DNA of 64,000 nucleotides from Venturia oleaginea (Eukaryota > Ascomycota > Dothideomycetes > Venturiales > Venturiaceae). The stretch is from assembly GCA_013176395.1 (NCBI GenBank), contig JABMLP010000012.1, positions 1,054,001 through 1,118,000 of the forward strand, written 5' to 3'. How positions within the stretch are numbered: the first letter of the stretch is position 1; each line of letters starts with the position of its first letter. A program made the position numbers and the translations under genes. Below are positions 24,083 to 41,687 of the stretch, piece by piece. Below the pieces are notes generated by a model. That model made no database searches, was not told where the DNA came from, and was given only the letters and a program-made list of their open reading frames with translations.

Positions 24083-25784
24083 AGGGTCGAAGAGGATCGT
24101 CACGAAATAACGAGAGAAGTTGCGAGAGATGGGTGAACCACAAAGTCAAGACACAGGAAACCAGATAACTCCAAGAGAGTAATCTAGTGCACGGTGTATT
24201 CGCTGCGCAGCCACGCAGCATTGCCTTGACCGGTGCCGCCATTTCTTGCAAGGGCGCTCAAGCTGGGATAGAAATGTGGAGCAGCCACAAGGCGCGGAGG
24301 GAAATACACGTGTATCTTACATGAAGAGCGGAGGAGAGCGGCTCAGAAGGTTGGATCGTTCCGAGGTGATAGAGAAGTGCTACAAGAGGGAATTGGTATT
24401 AGACCATGTAAGGTACATTCATTGTAAAAATACACACCATGAAATCAAGGTTCATCCATGAAGTTCAATTTCTATTTCCCATTCCATAACCGTCCCCACC
24501 CCGTCTTGCCTCTCCCTACTAACCAAACCACGACAAAAAAACTCGTCCGACAATTCCCAGATAGACTATCTCGCCTGCACTCTTCCCACAATCAGTATAA
24601 CAACCTTTTGAATTGGGGAAACACCTGACTAGTATCTCGCACTATTTACAAATGATCAGCTATATACATCCCATGTTCAATCAGAACTATGAAAAGGTGG
24701 GCAGGCAGTGAAGTAAATCTGTATCTCATATACAATCACCTAATGGACTAGACTTCCGATTCGCAGCAATCGCATAACATATTGTTGTGTAGCTGGAAAT
24801 GGCACCAGTAACGACATGAAGGTACTCGATCGTACAGCAAGTAGGAGAAAGCGTTTGTGGGCGTGTACTGTTGATGAGAAGAAGAGAGAGCGAGGGGAGT
24901 TATACTATACTCGACTCAGATAAGGATAAGGATAAGGATGATGACTCGATCATGGAGAGATGAGGGAAATGGACGCCAAACGCGATAAACGAGAATGGGG
25001 ATAGACGGTGATCAAGCGAGGAACTACTAACCGATAGAAGAGGAGGGGGGAGTGTAGAGGAAGTATTCCTTTCCTGTTTTCAATATGGATAATGTGGAGC
25101 TTTCGTATAGAGGTTACGATCCTGCCTATTCCTATATCTAGAGGGGTGTTTTTCGAACTTGCTATAGACGACCTGCAAGCCAAAGGAAATCATTTTCTTT
25201 CTCATCGCTGTCAAGGGAGTGGTATAGTACCATTACAGAGCAAATAATGATTCATCTAGATTGCTGTGGGAAAGATTCAGTAGATACAAACCTGTATCGG
25301 TGACAAGGATGATTTCAAATATATGCGCAAATTTCCACAACGTTTCTCTTTTGACTCCTTGAAAAAGTGTCGCGACAGTGACTGAGTGGCCTGACCTACA
25401 TCTCCCAATTCCCTTCTCTTCTCGAATATGGTCACTCATTTACGGCGCTCGAGGAGCATCCTTACCAATTCATCACACAAGTTAGCTAAATACCTCTTGA
25501 CATTGCTACGATTGAAGGCAGAAAATATGATACCAATGAACAGCCTGTAAATAGGTGAATGGGAGTGATTATTATACTTTCATCATTTAAAAGAAGGCGC
25601 GGTGAAGCTGGAATAATCGAGCATAATCAAGACTGACTCTTAGATAGAAAATGAACCAAGTATCCTTGGATTTCCTAGCTCTTCTGAATAACAGCATCGA
25701 CTACCTGTCCGAAGGGATGACGGAATGATTTGCCCTCAAATTCGGCCTGTGATCAAGACTTGTAGGCTGAAGTTTCCAGCTTAA

Positions 25785-25842
25785 GATTTCAATGCGACAA
25801 CCAGGTAGAATGAAATTTCAATGTGAGGAACAGGTAGAAAAG
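25785..25842. repeat. 29-bp imperfect tandem duplication
   Basis: Two adjacent units share TTTCAATG and CAGGTAGAA, with several differences between them. Confidence 0.6.
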
Positions 25843-27010
25843 AGGCGGTGAATGACTAGGCAAATAGGAGAGGGGCGATTGTTCGCAAGATACTTGCTTT
25901 TCTGATAAGAACGGATCGATCGAACATCTCACCGAATCATGCCATTGTTGCGAAGCTAGCTGGACTCGTGGCGGCTATTTATACCATCATTCCTCGAGAG
26001 GGCTCAGGGCTATGTACCAAGTCTACCCCACTCACAACGATAAATACAGCTCGACAGAGCACCAATAGTACCATGTTATAGTTAGACTCCATGCTCGGCG
26101 CAGGAATTATTGCCCTTGCCGAACGTGTTATGGCAATGTGCAATTGCGTCGCGATGATCGCCAAACATGTGCTCAGGTGGTTGGATTAAAAGAAGATGAT
26201 GTGAGTGGGAGATCGACATGTGAAGTGCATCCCGACTCGCGTACCTGCAGAGCAATAAAGAATTAATACCGCCAAGTTCGATCTATACTGTCCACCCATG
26301 TCCTTGCTCATCACCTCGAGCCTCGACAACGACCAAAGACAATTCTATCGTCGTGAATGCCCCTTCCAGATTCCAGACGTGAAGGAATTGGGTTGGGTTG
26401 GGAAGTGCAAATGCATGTACCATGTGTTGAGTAGATCTGAGAGCTGCCTTGAATCGAGTCAAATCGAGATGAGGTGAAGTGAGTTTGTTGGCAAAAGATG
26501 ATTCTTGGCTTGACGGAATTATTAAAGCCTTCACTCGAAATGCAGCGATAGCGTGCACACAAGTCCATCGTCGTTCTACCGAAAAGCTGTTGATTCGAGG
26601 GATTCGCAGTTCAAGCCGATCTGTGGAGGCAGCCCCAGACGCAAGTAATATAGCTATAGATTGATTTCATCTCAGCGGCCGGGAAATCTCCCTCAACACG
26701 GTATCGAGCGTCATAGCTCTTCCCAATGCAAACACATGTTCCCTTTTTCGTGATTCAATCTCGTTGGAATGCGGGCGTAATAAGGAAACAAAAGTGTAGG
26801 GTCGGCAAGGTGTAGCAGACGGGCGGGGGGACAGGAAATAAGAAGTCGGTTGAAGGATGTGTATCGAGGCAAGAATTCTTGGAGTTGCATGGTCGAGTTG
26901 CAGAAGACATCCCAATTTGGCAGCCACGCTAAGCCAAGTCGCAAACCATGTCCCGACTCCCCTGGTCGATATCACTGCATAACACGTCCTGACCCGACTG
27001 CCGTAATCTC

Positions 27011-27065
27011 ACGGTGAGAACGAGGACACGGTGAGAACGAGGATACGGTGAGAACAAGGATACGG
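27011..27065. repeat. 17-bp minisatellite, about 3.2 copies
   Basis: Unit ACGGTGAGAACGAGGAT repeated three times with single-base changes, then a partial ACGG. Confidence 0.8.
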
Positions 27066-28666
27066 CAAAGGCGATTGCAGTAGATGCATCTCGCACGAGC
27101 TATGGCGCTTACCGCAAAGTTTGGCTTCGTTCTCGAGTCTGTACCTGCAAAGATCGGGCTCGAAGAATAGCGTTGATGCAAGGGGAAGCATCTTGCACGC
27201 AACCCGCATACATAACCGATTGTTTCGGCTTCAGCTCCATGAAAGATGCTGCCGTCTGTCCGCCGAAAGCCGGGAGGAATCACAAGCTCTTGGACCCAAC
27301 GAACCTCGCCGTGTCGAATCTCGGCCCTGGCGAGGCCGTGGCAAGCTCGATTCCAAAAAAGGTAGTCCAAAAAGCTCGGAATTTTCGATGGCCTCAGCCC
27401 GCAATATCGCACACATATATCTTCGTTTGTACGGGCGCCAGTGTGAATATTGGCTGGCGTAGCGTGTCGCGCGCCTTGCTTATCCATCTTCAGCATCATG
27501 GCTTCTGTTGTGCGACACGATTGGTACAGCTGGCAGCTGGCCATAGCAGACAAGCAAACAACGGACAAGGCAAGACCTGCAACTGGAATCTTTCGCAATT
27601 GACAGGTGACGGGCATAGTTCGTGGGCGTATGGTCAGCGTTTTGCCTAGACTAGCCATCCTCGCCACCCTCTCAGCAGTCGTCCAGCAATCCTTGGACAA
27701 GGATCATGCTCCTAATGAGGCTCAAATCCGTCAGTGCGGTGCTGGAGATGCTGATCATGGCAATATGTCGGGCAGGGAGAGGGAGGTGGACGCGGTTGCC
27801 ATCGTCTGCTGTTTATTCTCCTGGCAGAGTGCAGCTTGCCATTGATCCATGTGCAAGAAATCCTTCTGACGATTGCCTCGCCCGTCAGGTTACAAAGATG
27901 GATGAACATGGGTCTAGGTCATCGGATTACCTCCTGGGACGTGGCAGGTGCGCCTCTTCCGGAACTCATGTCGAGCTTGCTGGTACCCGCAGTTCTAACG
28001 GTCCACTGCCTTTGAACCATTGCCATTGCACCGAGTATACCATTGCAGAGCCATCACAATGATAATCATAGGGATGGAGACGACTGGCAGACGACACGGC
28101 CAGATATGGAGAGCCATGTTAGAATCCGAGAATACTGCCACTCATATTGTTTCACTGTTTCACAAGCTGGGGGACGATCCTCGCAGGCTCGCAGCTCCTC
28201 GCTCGAGCAGGCTCGCAGCCCATCGCTCGCGCAGCCACTTCCGCCGCCATCTGCCCATTTCCAGAACGGTAGAAAAGCGCGCAGCAACCATGGACAACAG
28301 CCAAAGGCATGAAGAGGATAGAAATCAACCAAGCAGGAATCCTGTGTTGCAGTGGTCCGCCGGTCACTTGTTTCCTCACAATCTATTTCGTCTGGCAAGC
28401 TGGCAGGGGGTCGTCTAAGCCCTGCAGCTTTGGCCATGGATCATCATATCCAACTCTCTCTCTCCCTGCATCTCTCAGTCTTCGAACAACCCACTTCCCC
28501 TACCCACTCCCACTCTCCCACCTCTCCCACCACCCATACGCCGTGGTAGAATAGCCCTCTGAACACCCTCTCTGCCGGCCTCAGTCACTTGTTAGCGCCT
28601 GGCAAACTCCACGAGCGCCTCACTTTCCGCTCCGCAGCATCCTCCATTGACGCCCGCCTTTCGACA

Positions 28667-28702
28667 CCAAAGCCAAAGCCAAAGCCAAAGCCAAAGCCAA
28701 AC
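28667..28702. repeat. (CCAAAG)n hexamer repeat, about 6 copies
   Basis: Uninterrupted hexamer array about 470 bp upstream of the Mediator 15 start codon. Confidence 0.8.
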
Positions 28703-29173
28703 ACCACCTGAACTCGAGACTCCACTCGCAACCATTCTTGTGTACGCTCATCGCTGATTCTGGTGAACGCTTCTTGGCCGGTGAAGAGACAGGCAAGCAG
28801 CCGCTGGCCGCGCGAGGCCGCTATTCAGTGCATACACCCACTCTGTCCGACTCTCGCGCACAACTTCTTTCGATTCGTGTGTTCCAGAGCATTTGTCTTG
28901 TATGTTTGTTGGACCGCGCTTCGACCACCTGCTGAATCCCGCGCTGCAGATCCCGAACGACTCCAGGAAGGCTCGGCCGTGCTGGAGACCAAGGACTCAT
29001 CCTTCGACTAGATTTATTCTTACATTGGAGACTACTTGCCATTATCACGTATAGACTCTGCGGTCTACCTTCGCCTTGGGGCCGGTCATATATGGGTCCT
29101 GCGCTCTTCAGGTTATCAAACGGTCCTTGAACCGAACCTCGAAAAAAGCTATCGCATCTGAGGATTCGCCAAG

Positions 29174-34208
<5,035 letters not shown>

Positions 34209-36047
34209 GAAACAAAGAAGTCGGGCCATTGGATCGGCAAGGAAGTTCTGACGATATTCCAGTTCTTCTCTTGTGCTTTTTATTGTTAGGCTGGCGTTTT
34301 GGTTTTCCACAACAACCTCTGTTGGATATTGGGATGGTTGGGGGTGATCGCCTTATTGAATGGGATGCGATGGGTGTCAATATACCATGATGGGATCAAG
34401 GCTGCTGGCTTGGTATGCCGTGCCAATGTTTTTTAAAGTCATTTCGACAGGCGTTGATCGTTCGTCGAGGCCGCGACACGCTTCTCATATTTAGTTCGTG
34501 CGCAAAAGCATGTACAGGCGTTCCGTTGCTGGGTATTCTTGTTTTGGAGACGGGATTATCTTTTGAGGGTGTACGGTACGGATAGGTTTGGATGGATTTA
34601 ATAATACCCCTACTGAAATTCACGTTGTCTCTTTATCACTTTGATTTCTTAAGACATATTCCGATTTGCTCGATCTCGGGGCGTTGACTCGATTGCCGTA
34701 TAAATGAACTCTGTGTTGCTTGGATATGGGTAGCACCCTTGATGAGCACGTCTTTGCGGCGATGGATGATGTCATAATGGTTACTCGTGAGCCCATCTTG
34801 AAATTTCGCCGGAATCGGACACCGCTGGTTGATATTGGGCTCACTATTATCATGTCATTTATCGTTGCTGGATATTTGAAGATCCTCCTTGTACGTTATG
34901 GACGGTGTCTTCCAATGTTTAGGTGGGGGTAGATGTAGTGTCGGCCCTTTTTTTTTTTTGGTCGGTCTTTGGGTGAAGGCTGGGTTCGCTATTGCTTGGA
35001 AACCCCTCCATGACTCGATGATTCCCATTAGGAAGAGGGAAGGAGTGGATTGAACTCGCTTGGATTGAGTCGATCTGATTCGTTTCGGTGCGGTGAGAGA
35101 ATATTCACTCAGTTGAGGCTGTTGTTGGGGAGGTTTTGCTCCAGCTGTTTTGGGGGACGGTTCCTTTGCGATACGGTGTAGTCTTGGTCGGAGAGTTTTG
35201 GTTTTTGCGGACAAGCCGTGCTTGCTGGCATGTGGCTGAGATTGTCGTTGGGGGATACTCTTACTTCTCTTCTCTTGAGTACCAGGCTGGAAGTGTCTCG
35301 AAAAGTTGAAGCTCCAAGCTCTTCATCTGCCTGCAACGTGAGGCGATGATGCTTGACATTGTTTTTCCCGAATGCCTAGCTTTCCGACGTCGAGAACCTA
35401 AGCGCAAAGTGGAAGACCGTTACAACGTGTATTGGCAATAATGAGGGCAAACCGTGGTACCGATTTTCTGGTTGCAAGAACCGTGGTAGTAAAAGCTTTC
35501 ATGATATTTGGCCCGCTTCAAAGCTAGGAGCATCGCACTTCTGGGGACAAACACAAATAACGTGACCCCGACTGATACTCCAAAACGCGTAAAACGGGTA
35601 TTGCTCCCCGAGCAATAATATACAGGCTGCTGTCAGGACCAAAGCACGTTTCGCAGATTTGACTCCTCAAGTCTTTCTTTGGCTTCACAGTTGGTACAAA
35701 TCGATGGAATACCGCAGAAGATTGAAAACTATTGGCTGAGAAATGTTCCAGGAACACCCCCGTGGTTTCGGTCTCCAGGAAAGTTAGATGACCTGAATTA
35801 ATTATTGAAAGTATAGACAGGGGTTAAAGAACTCTTCGAATTAGCAGTACTATTCGCCGGTGGGAATATTATGAATACATATGAATGAGTAGATGAACTG
35901 AATTGCAAGGGAAAAAAAATCCTTATCTCCCTTTTCAATCGAGCAACAAGAATAATTTGTCAAATCGCACGGATCTCTTTTAACTGGGCCGGGAATCACA
36001 AGTCAGTAGAGCAGTATTCACAATAACAGAGCACGCACCTAATCATT
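34209..36047. other. Intergenic, no supported gene
   Basis: About 1.8 kb after Mediator 15, including its 3' UTR and a T-run near 34950. Short ORFs only. It marks the passage from conserved genes to the repeat-rich region. Confidence 0.5.
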
Positions 36048-36352
36048 ATGTCCATTCCCAACTTTGGAACAGTCCCCGATCAAGACACGAATATGGAATC
36101 GAGAAGCTGCTCCGGAGACAGCCAAAGTGAAAGATGTCGAGGTGTCGAGGAGAAGTCGGGCAAGGCTGTAAAAGAAATTGTGCAGGACGAGAGCTGCATC
36201 GAAGCTAGAAAGACGACCTCAGACCCACCCGTGAAGCCAGCTCGTTGTCAACAAGGCAGTCTTCTCCTATGCGGCTTCCTCGCCAGTTTCCAGACTTTGG
36301 GTGTAGGCCAAGCATACGGCATGTTTCAGCTTTTCACAAGGAACATGTTGGT
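36048..36352 (+). pseudogene. N-terminal fragment of an MFS (monocarboxylate-porter-like) transporter
   Basis: From ATG 36048 the frame encodes about 85 hydrophilic residues, then one membrane segment (SLLLCGFLASFQTLGVGQAY, then GMFQ), the usual start of fungal monocarboxylate-porter-like MFS proteins. It ends after FTRNML, where a GTAAGC that could be a splice donor is followed at once by hAT transposase sequence. The remaining 11 or so membrane segments are absent. I infer the gene was truncated at this junction. Confidence 0.6.
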
Positions 36353-36354
36353 AA

Positions 36355-37047
36355 GCCTGCCGCCCTGACGATTTCGAAACCTCAACGGCTCCCCGGGTTA
36401 CTCATCGCTTTGAACATTACTGTGGTTCTAATTTAACGCCTACCGACGCCCTCAGTTACTGGAACAATCACTATCTCGTTGAGCCAGATCTCGCGAGGTT
36501 TGCGTATGATATGTTGGCAATACCTCTGATGTCTCACGAATGTGAGCGTACATTTTCGAGCGCCAAACACCTTATATCTGACTCTCGCAATCGGCTCAAT
36601 ATGGACCTCATTGAGGCCAATGAATGTCTCAAAAACTGGTTTGGAAGGCCTCATTCTATTGATGACATTACCCTCGATAAAGCTGTTGTTGAAGAGACCG
36701 TTGACCTCAGCCCTGAGGCTCAAGGTCAGCGCGATATCGATGACGAGATTCAGCGCAATGAGGCTGGTATTACATTGGTGATGCAGGATATCAAGGTACA
36801 GTTCAATGAGGATAAAGCCTCTATTCAAAACGGATGCACTGAAGAATCCAGTGGTGAAGAGGATGGTTGCGAAGGCATTACTATCGTAAATGGTGAGGTT
36901 GTTATTGAGGACGATTGGGACTTGTACTTTATCGTATACAACACCAAAACCCCTTCTATCACCACTTTCTACAGTGACCTTGGCAGACACGGCCTTGGCA
37001 GACAGATAACATGCAGATATCCTTGGATATCTGCATGTTTTAGGTGA
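36355..37047 (+). pseudogene. hAT transposase C-terminal fragment
   Basis: Open frame carrying the hAT C-terminal dimerisation domain: ALSYWNNHYLVEPDLARFAY, then MLAIPLMSHECERTFSSAK, then SDSRNRLNMDLIEANECLKN followed by W. This Cys-Glu-Arg-x-Phe-Ser block is diagnostic of hAT elements. The N-terminal zinc finger and catalytic core are missing, so it is a 5'-truncated relic. The frame opens at about 36355, directly abutting the MFS fragment. No terminal inverted repeats or target duplication could be assigned. Confidence 0.8.
37008..37039. repeat. Perfect 15-bp inverted repeat (hairpin)
   Basis: AACATGCAGATATCC, then TT, then GGATATCTGCATGTT: arms 37008-37022 and 37025-37039 are exact reverse complements with a 2-nt spacer. 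It overlaps the end of the hAT reading frame. Confidence 0.85.
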
Positions 37048-37433
37048 ACAGACCGGATATGGCTGTCGTATCTGTGTCTGTCTAGTCTATTTACTTCACT
37101 GATTCAGACACCACGCCACCTTAGGCTATGATTTCAAATAAAATGACCTTGATCCGTGAGTAGATCTCTTCTAAAAAAACAGCAATTCATAGAATAGAAT
37201 TGCGGACGAGCTTTCAGGGAAGTACAGTGAAAAGTCGCACAGCTTTCCACATACTTTGTATGTGTTTGGGGAAGAGGGGAGAACTGTGCGAATCTACACT
37301 CTCTTCTCAGGGACTTGTTCGTGAATTTAACAATGTTAAGTGCGGCCAACGGCTGATATGTTGACGATGCTCGCGATGGAGGGGAATCGAAATTTTGTTA
37401 TTAGGGAAATGCCAGATTGTGGGTGTCACCCGG

Positions 37434-37509
37434 TCGGCGTTGCGCGCAATATGCTAGTCGGCGTTAAGCGCAATGCGTTAATATTCGGCATTACGCGCAA
37501 TGTACTTAT
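37434..37509. repeat. Three imperfect about 25-bp repeats with a GCGCAAT core
   Basis: Units start at 37434, 37458 and 37485, each TCGGCRTT followed by RCGCAAT. They lie between the hAT fragment and the CACTA element; owner unknown. Confidence 0.65.
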
Positions 37510-37831
37510 ATCCCGTGATACTCACGGCCAAGTAGCAATGATGACATGGATTTCTAGGTCACGAACAGGTCCCAGGATTTTTAGATTCTGGTCAGTCAAA
37601 ACTCTGGTGAACGTCCGGGTCTATGCACAGACGACAATCACAAAACCTCCTTCCAAAAGGCTAGGTTTAGCTGAAAAGCCTCCGGCACGGTCCCATCCGA
37701 GTCCTTAACCATCAATGCATCACTTTGGAGTAGATCGGAATTGTGGGCTTTACTCACTCAGTCAGTCAGCAGACTTGAAGGGTGTGCACGTTGATGCACA
37801 AACCACAATAAATAGGTAGTCAAAAAACTGG

Positions 37832-37842
37832 CACTACGGTCA
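37832..37842 (+). repeat. CACTA left terminal inverted repeat
   Basis: CACTACGGTCA, preceded by target duplication TGG; 11 bp identical to the right end in inverse orientation. Confidence 0.9.
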
Positions 37843-38145
37843 CAAACACATTGTAAACGCCAAAATCACGGAAAATACAACCAAATCACCGTTTTTTACG
37901 GGATTTCTCTCAGGAATTCTCATTGTACTCAAAAAAAAAAGTCCGTAAACAATCTAGCATTCAGTCTATTGTAAATTTCAGCCCTTGTTTTTGGTTTTTG
38001 GCGGGGAGATCCCCCCCAAAAATCACGTGCACTGCATCGCCGCATCGCCGCAAAAACAATAACAAATCTAGCTCTATCACCAGATTATCTATATAATTAC
38101 AGCGACATAGGCAGGTAGCCTCCAATCCAGGCCCTAAACTGGGAG

Positions 38146-39404
38146 CTATGCATCCTCCGCGTCCAGGGTCTTTGCCCCAATGAAGCACTCGTACGTGCAG
38201 ACTCTTCCAAATGCCATCTTCTTGTTAGATACCGTGGAAGCGATGATATACCATGACTCTGATTCTTCGTCAATTTCGGGTAATTGGCCACTCAGTGACT
38301 TGAACCAACTGCTTCCTTTCTGACGTACCAGGGCTGCGTCTTGCTGTGTCTTCTTTTTCAATGCAAGAGCTTGTTTGGCCAAAGAATCTTTCTTTTCAGC
38401 TCTCTTTCTCTCGTTATTATCGTTAACATCCACCACAATTGACTTTTTTGAAAGCTTCTTTTAGCCCTCGGGGCCAATATAAGAGTAGGGTCTTGAAGGT
38501 CTCGTTCCTTGCGCTTTTTCGAGGCTATCTGAGTAGATTGTAGAGTAGAATCTAGCGCTTCGAGCTCGCCATCAATCTCGTCAATTCGAGCGCCGTAGTC
38601 ATCGCGTTGGTCATCGCTATAGACGCTAATATCATCATCGATATTGATCTGATCCTGAGAGTCCTCGAAATCGGCGGCCTCATCGTCGTATGTATATGGC
38701 AAAGATGGCTCGGCAGAAACCGACCTCGAATAGATACCAGGTGTAGCAAGCACCTCGGCGACATGAGAGGACTGTTTTGATGGCTTTGAAAGTGTAAAAT
38801 CGATCATTCTGGCACCCTCGGTGTCTTGACTTGCTAATGAAGTTGGTGTAGATATCGGTGTAGATTTCAACTTTGCCTTGCCATTTTTTCGAGGAACCTT
38901 TGGTGTCATTATAACCTTTCTTCGTCGGCACTCTTCGGTACGAATATAGTCCAACTTGATCTTTAGTAACGCTGCGGAGGGCCAATAGCCTACGTATCTG
39001 GATAGAGTAGGACTTTCGGTATGGAGGGCGGTGAACATATTTTGACGATCTGTATGACTCTGAGATTTAAAAGGCTTGGTTTGCTTAACGGGATTAAAAC
39101 GTGTACTAAAAGAGAGAGATAAGTAGCTTTCTTTGATGAGATATTGAGTAGTTACTAACGCTTCAAGATTCAAAGTCCCATCACCATTGCGAATCGGAAC
39201 CGACTCCTTTTGACTATAAGATCTCGCGATATTGAGTGACTTCGCTACCGCAGATTTATAGTCTGCAATCAGCTCCTTGCGAATATTCTCCGGGTAGTTC
39301 CGCACGGCCAGATTAATGGTGACGAGGATGTCTGCCAAGGTGGTGATCTCGGTATCAAGAGGTTGCTCAATCGGGCGTTCACTTAAAGCTGTTTTTGGCG
39401 CCAT
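38146..39404 (-). pseudogene. Minus-strand ORF inside the CACTA element (accessory-protein candidate, frameshifted)
   Basis: From ATG 39404 the frame runs 348 codons. The expected continuation is in another frame from about 38446: KKSIVVDVNDNNERKRAEKK, running to the stop at 38146. The break sits at an A6 run, so a single-base change is likely. The protein would be basic with an acidic centre, a Lys/Arg-rich region (EECRRRKVIMTPKVPRK), a coiled segment and a Trp-containing tail (GSSWFKSLSGQLPEID). No known domain recognised. Its place inside the element, opposite to the transposase, resembles TnpA-like accessory genes, but that is inference. Confidence 0.55.
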
Positions 39405-39653
39405 TATAAGTCTTTGAAAGGTTGTAATCGTGAAGGTAGAATTATCTACAGCTAGATTCTCCTATTATACACCTCAACCCCACCTTAGCATGACACCTAG
39501 ACCGTTTCATACACCAACAATAACGATATATCCGAATCAGTAGCCGTTTCAAACGTCTCGAGTCAATCCGGAGGTGGATTCTGCGGCCGGTAGCCTCAGA
39601 ATCTCACACCTCTATTGTGACTCGAACACATCACTCTCGCTGGCATATCAAAA

Positions 39654-41437
39654 ATGGCTGTATTCTGTTTTTTTGAACGAGATCTCGGCGAATCTATACA
39701 TCGATGTTCTATCCGGACTCGTACAAGACATCGTGAGGCTTGGATACGACGTCAAAACCTCAATCTTCTTACCTATAACGCTGCAGATGAGCCCGCCGGC
39801 ATCGAGACCGATGACGAGATAGTCGATGATGAGTCTCACACCCCGCCAAGCCCTCAGAATGAGCAGAATGAGCCACTAGATTACGATTCTGATATCGATA
39901 TTGGTGATGGAATCGACTTTGAGCGAAGTAAGTTAAAGTTAACTTTGAGATAAATAGGAATCTTCAGCGATTGAGCAACTTCAATTCTTTTCGAGGACGA
40001 TATAACCTCATTCTACACTACTTTTAATCCCTGTGACGTCCTCTTAGCAGAAATGGCCTTTCATTTACGCTGGAGGTCCCCAAGTTAACATAAAGCTAAC
40101 TTTCTTTAAGTACGTCAACTCTCCGACGCCCAATTACGGTATCTACAACTCTCTGAATGGGTTGATTACCATGTCAGCCGAGAACAATACAATATGCTAC
40201 GCTATATCGTCGAGGATGGGTGGTCTACACAGTTGCCAGATCTACGCCGCCGCGGCGATGTTCTTACGGCACTGACGAGGCTCGAGGGTAGAACCTTTGA
40301 CTGCTGTATCAAGAGTTGTATTGCATACACTGGCGATTACGCTAATCTAGAGGGTTGCAGTAGTTGTAACGAACCTCGTTATTACTATAGCACTGGCCGT
40401 GCACGAAAAACCTTCCTATATATCCCTCTTATACCTCGCCTCAGGTATCAATTCCAATCGGCTATACGAGCAGAGACCCTCCAAAAACACCACCAAAAGT
40501 ACTGGATCAACCCTATTGACCAGTTACCATTAGTCTATGATGACTGGTGGTCCGGCGAAAGGTACCGAGATCTCAGAAAAGAAGGCTATTTCAAGCGACC
40601 AACTGACATCGCTTTTGCACTACATTATGATGGCGTTCAAGCTATCAAATCGGGCAATCACTCGGTCAGCCCAGTCATCCTCGTCAACTATAACCTACCA
40701 CCATCGATTCGCTATAAGAAGGGTAATATACTACTCTCTCTCGTCATTCCAGGGCCCAACAAACATGAGGATATTGACAGCTATCTAAGGCCTCTCGTTG
40801 ACGAGCTCAAACTTCTCAAAACTGGGGTCAAGGCACACAATAAATACCGTGGTAGAGAGTTCACGATGCGAGCGAATGTGGTGTTGGTTTGTGGTAAGTC
40901 CCTCTCTATTTCAATATATGGTCATTCGGTTACCGGAGACATCTATAATAATATTTATTTCAACTTCATTCAATAGTTTAGATACTTTTTTAGCTAACTA
41001 ACCTACCATATAGGTGATGGCCCTGCAGTATCTGAGCTCTGCGGAATGAAGCACCCCGGTAATGCAAACTCTCAAAAGACGTCTCAATTGGCTCAATCTC
41101 GTCACAATACGTCACTGACCTCAATCGCAGGGACCACTATGTCTGCTACCGCACTGCAGCCAATCCACGCTGCAATTTCGGCTCAATATCAACATTTTTC
41201 ATGGTCAGATCTCGTCAATTTGCGCTCATTACACGGTGGAAGAACCCTCAATTGGATGACTACGTACACCAGATTACTGTGGCTCACGAGAATGGTAGAA
41301 AGGAGATCATTGAGGTGGAAGGTATCTACTGCCTAATTGGGGTTCTAGAGGAAAAAGATGAGGGCCATCGCACGCGCAAGTCACGGCTTATTGTAGGGGC
41401 TTTGAACTATGTTAGAATGCATGGTTTGGAGCCTTAA
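39654..41437 (+). pseudogene. Tnp2-type CACTA transposase remnant, internally deleted
   Basis: Best block from about 40110: VRQLSDAQLRYLQLSEW; RTFDCCIKSCIAYTGDY; YYSTGRARKTFLYIPLIPRL; IAFALHYDGVQAIKSGNHS; then PVILVNYNLPPSIRYKKGN followed by LVIPGPNKHEDIDSYLRPL. These are typical of transposase family tnp2. An intron at about 40893-41014 joins ...LVCG to GDGPAVSELCGMKHPGNA. The frame then changes, and a C-terminal portion (TDLNRRDHYVCYRTAANP ... LIVGALNYVRMHGLEP) runs to 41437. The span between is far too short for a full tnp2 protein, so the catalytic core is probably deleted. The N-terminal part (39654-39953 and on) is split by introns or frame changes I cannot resolve. Confidence 0.75.
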
Positions 41438-41687
41438 AATCACTGTATATTAGCTATATTACACTATATTTAGTGGTCATGAGTGACACGGCAATCTCGC
41501 CGAGATCACGAGAATATATTGCTTTTTGAACGGATTGTAATCTACGGGATTTTCTAGTGCATTGTAACAAGATACGTACACCAAAATACGGAGATTCCAT
41601 TGTAAATTACACCAAAAAAGGGTGAAATCGGCCACGGGAATCTAGATGTAAAATACACCTAAAATCGTTGTAATCTACAAAATTCTA

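Larger units (their letters stand above)
24083..29173. other. 5-kb stretch without a supported gene; several short tandem repeats
   Basis: Upstream of Mediator 15. Short repeats are visible: GGATAA units at 24919-24940, a 29-bp imperfect duplication at 25785-25842, a 17-bp repeat at 27011-27065, and (CCAAAG)n at about 28667-28702. At 26.7-28.4 kb many ORFs overlap in all frames, but none shows a domain or a splice-consistent structure. 28400-29173 is pyrimidine-rich and probably contains the promoter and long leader of the next gene. A long non-coding RNA cannot be excluded. Confidence 0.45.

Noticed and set aside
26667..28437. Many ORFs up to 242 codons on both strands upstream of Mediator 15
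   Set aside because: Open in several frames at once, which reflects base composition; none has a domain or plausible introns.
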